Of a stretch of 6,835 nt of DNA, positions 4,805 through 6,835 are shown piece by piece. The position numbers were made by a program, and so were the translations under genes. Numbering within the stretch: the first letter of the stretch is position 1; each line of letters begins with the position of its first letter. Under the pieces are notes generated by a model. It saw only the letters and a program-made list of their open reading frames with translations. It did no database searches and had not been told where the DNA came from. Source of the stretch: an uncultured Clostridia bacterium (GTDB taxonomy: Bacteria; Bacillota; Clostridia; Christensenellales; CAG-138); the NCBI GenBank assembly GCA_947304365.1, contig CAMZAY010000061.1:1-6835 (forward strand), given 5' to 3'.

Positions 4805-6835
4805 TCAGACGATCTTAAGTCCCTTCTCGTCCGCGTCCACGGTGAGCGTGGAGTAGGGCGCGGGATCGTCGGCGAGTATCTTCCTCGCGAGCATGGTCTC
4901 GACGTTCTGGGCGATGAACCTCTTAAGGGGCCTTGCGCCGAACTGCGCGTCGGAGCCGTTCCTCACGATATAGGCGAGCGCGCTCTCGGTGATGTCAAGG
5001 TTCAGCGTGCGCTCCTTCATGCGGGAGGCGAGCTTCTTTACCATAAGCTTTACGATCTCGGTCATGTCTGCGGTGGAGAGCGGCTTGAACATGACGGTCT
5101 CGTCGAGACGGTTCAAAAACTCGGGGCGGAAATGCGACCGCAGGAGCCTCGTCACAGCCGCCTTCGTTTCGTCGGTGATCGAGCCGGAGCCCAGATCCTC
5201 AAGCAGAAGATCGCTGCCCAGATTGCTCGTCATTATTATGATCGTGTTCTTGAAGTCGACCGTCCTGCCCTGACCGTCCGTGGCTCTGCCGTCGTCCAGC
5301 ACCTGCAGGAGCACGTTAAGAACGTCCGGGTGCGCCTTTTCGATCTCGTCGAAGAGCACCACGGCGTAGGGCTTTCTTCTTACCGCCTCGGTCAGCTGAC
5401 CGCCCTCGTCGTAGCCCACGTATCCCGGAGGGGCGCCGAGGAGCCTCGACACGGAGTATTTCTCCATATACTCGCTCATGTCGATGCGGACGATGCTTCT
5501 TTCATCGTCGAAGAGCGCCTCGGCAAGCGCCTTCGCAAGCTCCGTCTTGCCGACGCCCGTGGGACCCAGGAACAGGAACGAGCCCACGGGGCGGTTGGGG
5601 TCCTGAATGCCCGCGCGGGAGCGGAGTATCGCGTCCGCCACCGCCTCGACCGCCTCGTTCTGACCGATGACCCTTTCGTGGAGCTTGTCGTCGAGCTTCA
5701 ACAGCTTCTCGCGCTCCGACTCCATCAGCTTCGTCACGGGGATGCCCGTCCAGCGGGCGACGATCCTCGCGATCTCATCCTCGGTCACACGGTCGCGCAG
5801 GAGGGTATCGTCGTTGTCGGCAAGGGCTTTTTCCTTCTCCTCGAGCTCCGCCTTCAATCTGGGCAGCTCGCCGTAGCGGATCTCGGCGACTTTGTTGAGG
5901 TCGTACTCGTTCTCCGCCTTCTGCATCCTCGCGTTGGCGGCGTCGATCTGGGCGCGCACCTTCTGCACCGCCTCTATCTCGGACTTCTCCTCGTCGAATT
6001 TCGCCTTCATCACGTTGAACTTGTCGCGCTCCTCCGCAAGCTCCTTCTGCAGAGCCTCGAGCCTGTCCTGAGAGATGCGGTCGGTCTCCTTCTTCAATGC
6101 CGCCTCCTCGATCTCGAGCTGCATCACGTGACGCCTTACGTCGTCTATCTCGGAGGGCATCGAGTTGATCTCGGTCTTAATGAGCGCACACGCCTCGTCC
6201 ACAAGGTCGATCGCCTTGTCGGGCAGGAACCTGTCGGAGATATAGCGGCTCGAAAGCTCCGCCGCTGCAATGAGCGCCGCGTCGTTTATCTTGACGCCGT
6301 GGAACACCTCATATCTCTCCTTCAGTCCGCGGAGTATCGAAACGGTATCCTCCACGCTCGGCTCGTCGACCATCACGGGCTGGAAACGCCTCTCGAGCGC
6401 GGCGTCCTTCTCGATGTACTTGCGGTACTCGTCAAGCGTCGTCGCGCCTATGCAGTGGAGCTCGCCGCGCGCCAGCATGGGCTTCAATATGTTGCCCGCG
6501 TCCATCGCGCCGTCGGTCTTACCCGCGCCGACTATTGTGTGGAGCTCGTCGATGAAGAGGATTATCCTGCCGTCGCTCGCCTTGATCTCGGAGAGCACCG
6601 CCTTGAGCCGTTCCTCGAACTCGCCGCGGTATTTGGCTCCCGCGACCAGCGCGCCCATATCAAGGCTGAAAACGCTCCTGTCCTTAAGGTTTTCGGGCAC
6701 GTCGCCGCGCACGATGCGCAGCGCAAGCCCCTCCGCAATCGCCGTTTTGCCGACGCCCGGCTCGCCGATGAGGCAGGGGTTGTTCTTGGTCTTTCGGGAG
6801 AGGATGCGGATCACGTTGCGGATCTCGTCGTCGCG
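4805..6835 (-). CDS. clpB: ATP-dependent disaggregase ClpB (Hsp100), N-terminal part beyond the window edge
   Basis: Hexameric AAA+ chaperone that threads aggregated proteins through its pore, working with DnaK-DnaJ-GrpE in the cytoplasm. The frame stays open to the right edge, so 676 residues are visible; by comparison with the roughly 857-residue family length, about 180 N-terminal residues are missing. Counting from the first visible codon (RDDEIRNVIRILSRKT): NBD1 Walker A GEPGVGKT at 24-31, pore-loop Tyr69 in AKYRGEFEERL, Walker B IILFIDE around 91-97, arginine pair in ERRFQ at 148-152. A coiled-coil middle domain covers about 225-345, marking ClpB rather than ClpA or ClpX. Next come WTGIPVTKL and RVIGQ, NBD2 Walker A GPTGVGKT at 424-431, pore-loop GYVGYDEGG with Tyr472, Walker B VVLFDE at 492-497, sensor-1 Asn538, NRLDE and sensor-2 Arg635 in GARPLKR. 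No ClpP-binding loop is evident. All catalytic residues are intact. The promoter and any heat-shock operator lie outside the window. Confidence 0.97.
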   Translation of the reverse strand, partial: RDDEIRNVIRILSRKTKNNPCLIGEPGVGKTAIAEGLALRIVRGDVPENLKDRSVFSLDMGALVAGAKYRGEFEERLKAVLSEIKASDGRIILFIDELHTIVGAGKTDGAMDAGNILKPMLARGELHCIGATTLDEYRKYIEKDAALERRFQPVMVDEPSVEDTVSILRGLKERYEVFHGVKINDAALIAAAELSSRYISDRFLPDKAIDLVDEACALIKTEINSMPSEIDDVRRHVMQLEIEEAALKKETDRISQDRLEALQKELAEERDKFNVMKAKFDEEKSEIEAVQKVRAQIDAANARMQKAENEYDLNKVAEIRYGELPRLKAELEEKEKALADNDDTLLRDRVTEDEIARIVARWTGIPVTKLMESEREKLLKLDDKLHERVIGQNEAVEAVADAILRSRAGIQDPNRPVGSFLFLGPTGVGKTELAKALAEALFDDERSIVRIDMSEYMEKYSVSRLLGAPPGYVGYDEGGQLTEAVRRKPYAVVLFDEIEKAHPDVLNVLLQVLDDGRATDGQGRTVDFKNTIIIMTSNLGSDLLLEDLGSGSITDETKAAVTRLLRSHFRPEFLNRLDETVMFKPLSTADMTEIVKLMVKKLASRMKERTLNLDITESALAYIVRNGSDAQFGARPLKRFIAQNVETMLARKILADDPAPYSTLTVDADEKGLKIV

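Noticed and set aside
5000..5900. Several Ser/Arg-rich plus-strand open frames within clpB.
   Set aside because: They are opposite-strand shadows of the coiled-coil and NBD2 coding sequence, with no start signals or family likeness.
6812..6814. GTG codon as a possible start of the ClpB-type gene.
   Set aside because: The frame continues upstream to the window edge with conserved ClpB sequence (RDDEIRNV), so the codon is an internal Val and the gene is simply cut by the edge.

Overview
This is a GC-rich chromosomal window from a bacterium, most likely an uncultured or gut-type member of the Clostridia (Firmicutes). The evidence is strong AGGAGG-type ribosome binding sites, sigma-A type promoters, lipoproteins with Pro/Thr/Glu/Ala linkers, a small Cys-rich protein of a kind common in anaerobic Firmicutes, and GC-rich codons that still use ATA and AGG freely. 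This taxonomic call is inference; no rRNA or tRNA gene is present to confirm it. The window is almost fully coding. The longest gene-free stretch is 173 bases, and all gaps carry recognisable signals.

Layout, left to right. (1) Plus-strand cluster, 1-1538: the 3' end of a CitG-like triphosphoribosyl-dephospho-CoA synthase gene, then murI (glutamate racemase), then a NUDIX hydrolase gene. Consecutive genes overlap by 4 and 8 bases, so this is a tightly coupled operon, followed by a hairpin. (2) 1661-2809, plus: a secreted lipoprotein with a PTEA-rich stalk and a probable beta-propeller-like domain, preceded by a 17-base perfect palindrome. (3) 2810-2912: two hairpins between convergent genes. 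(4) Minus-strand operon, 4133 down to 2913: trxB (thioredoxin reductase) followed 12 bases later by a 100-residue Cys-rich small-domain protein. (5) 4134-4306: a divergent promoter region with an extended -10 promoter for trxB and a perfect consensus promoter (TTGACA-17-TATAAT) for the next gene. (6) 4307-4747, plus: a small lipoprotein of unknown function. (7) A strong bidirectional terminator. (8) 4805-6835, minus: clpB, the Hsp100 disaggregase, with its N-terminal part beyond the right edge.

The gene set is mostly housekeeping: cell-wall precursor supply, nucleotide clean-up, thiol redox balance and protein disaggregation, with two uncharacterised surface lipoproteins between. I see no mobile element, CRISPR array, phage gene or defence cassette. 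I found no convincing undescribed system. The most open points are the TrxB/Cys-rich pair, the related hairpins at two gene 3' ends, the palindrome before the larger lipoprotein gene, and the very strong promoter driving an unknown small lipoprotein.
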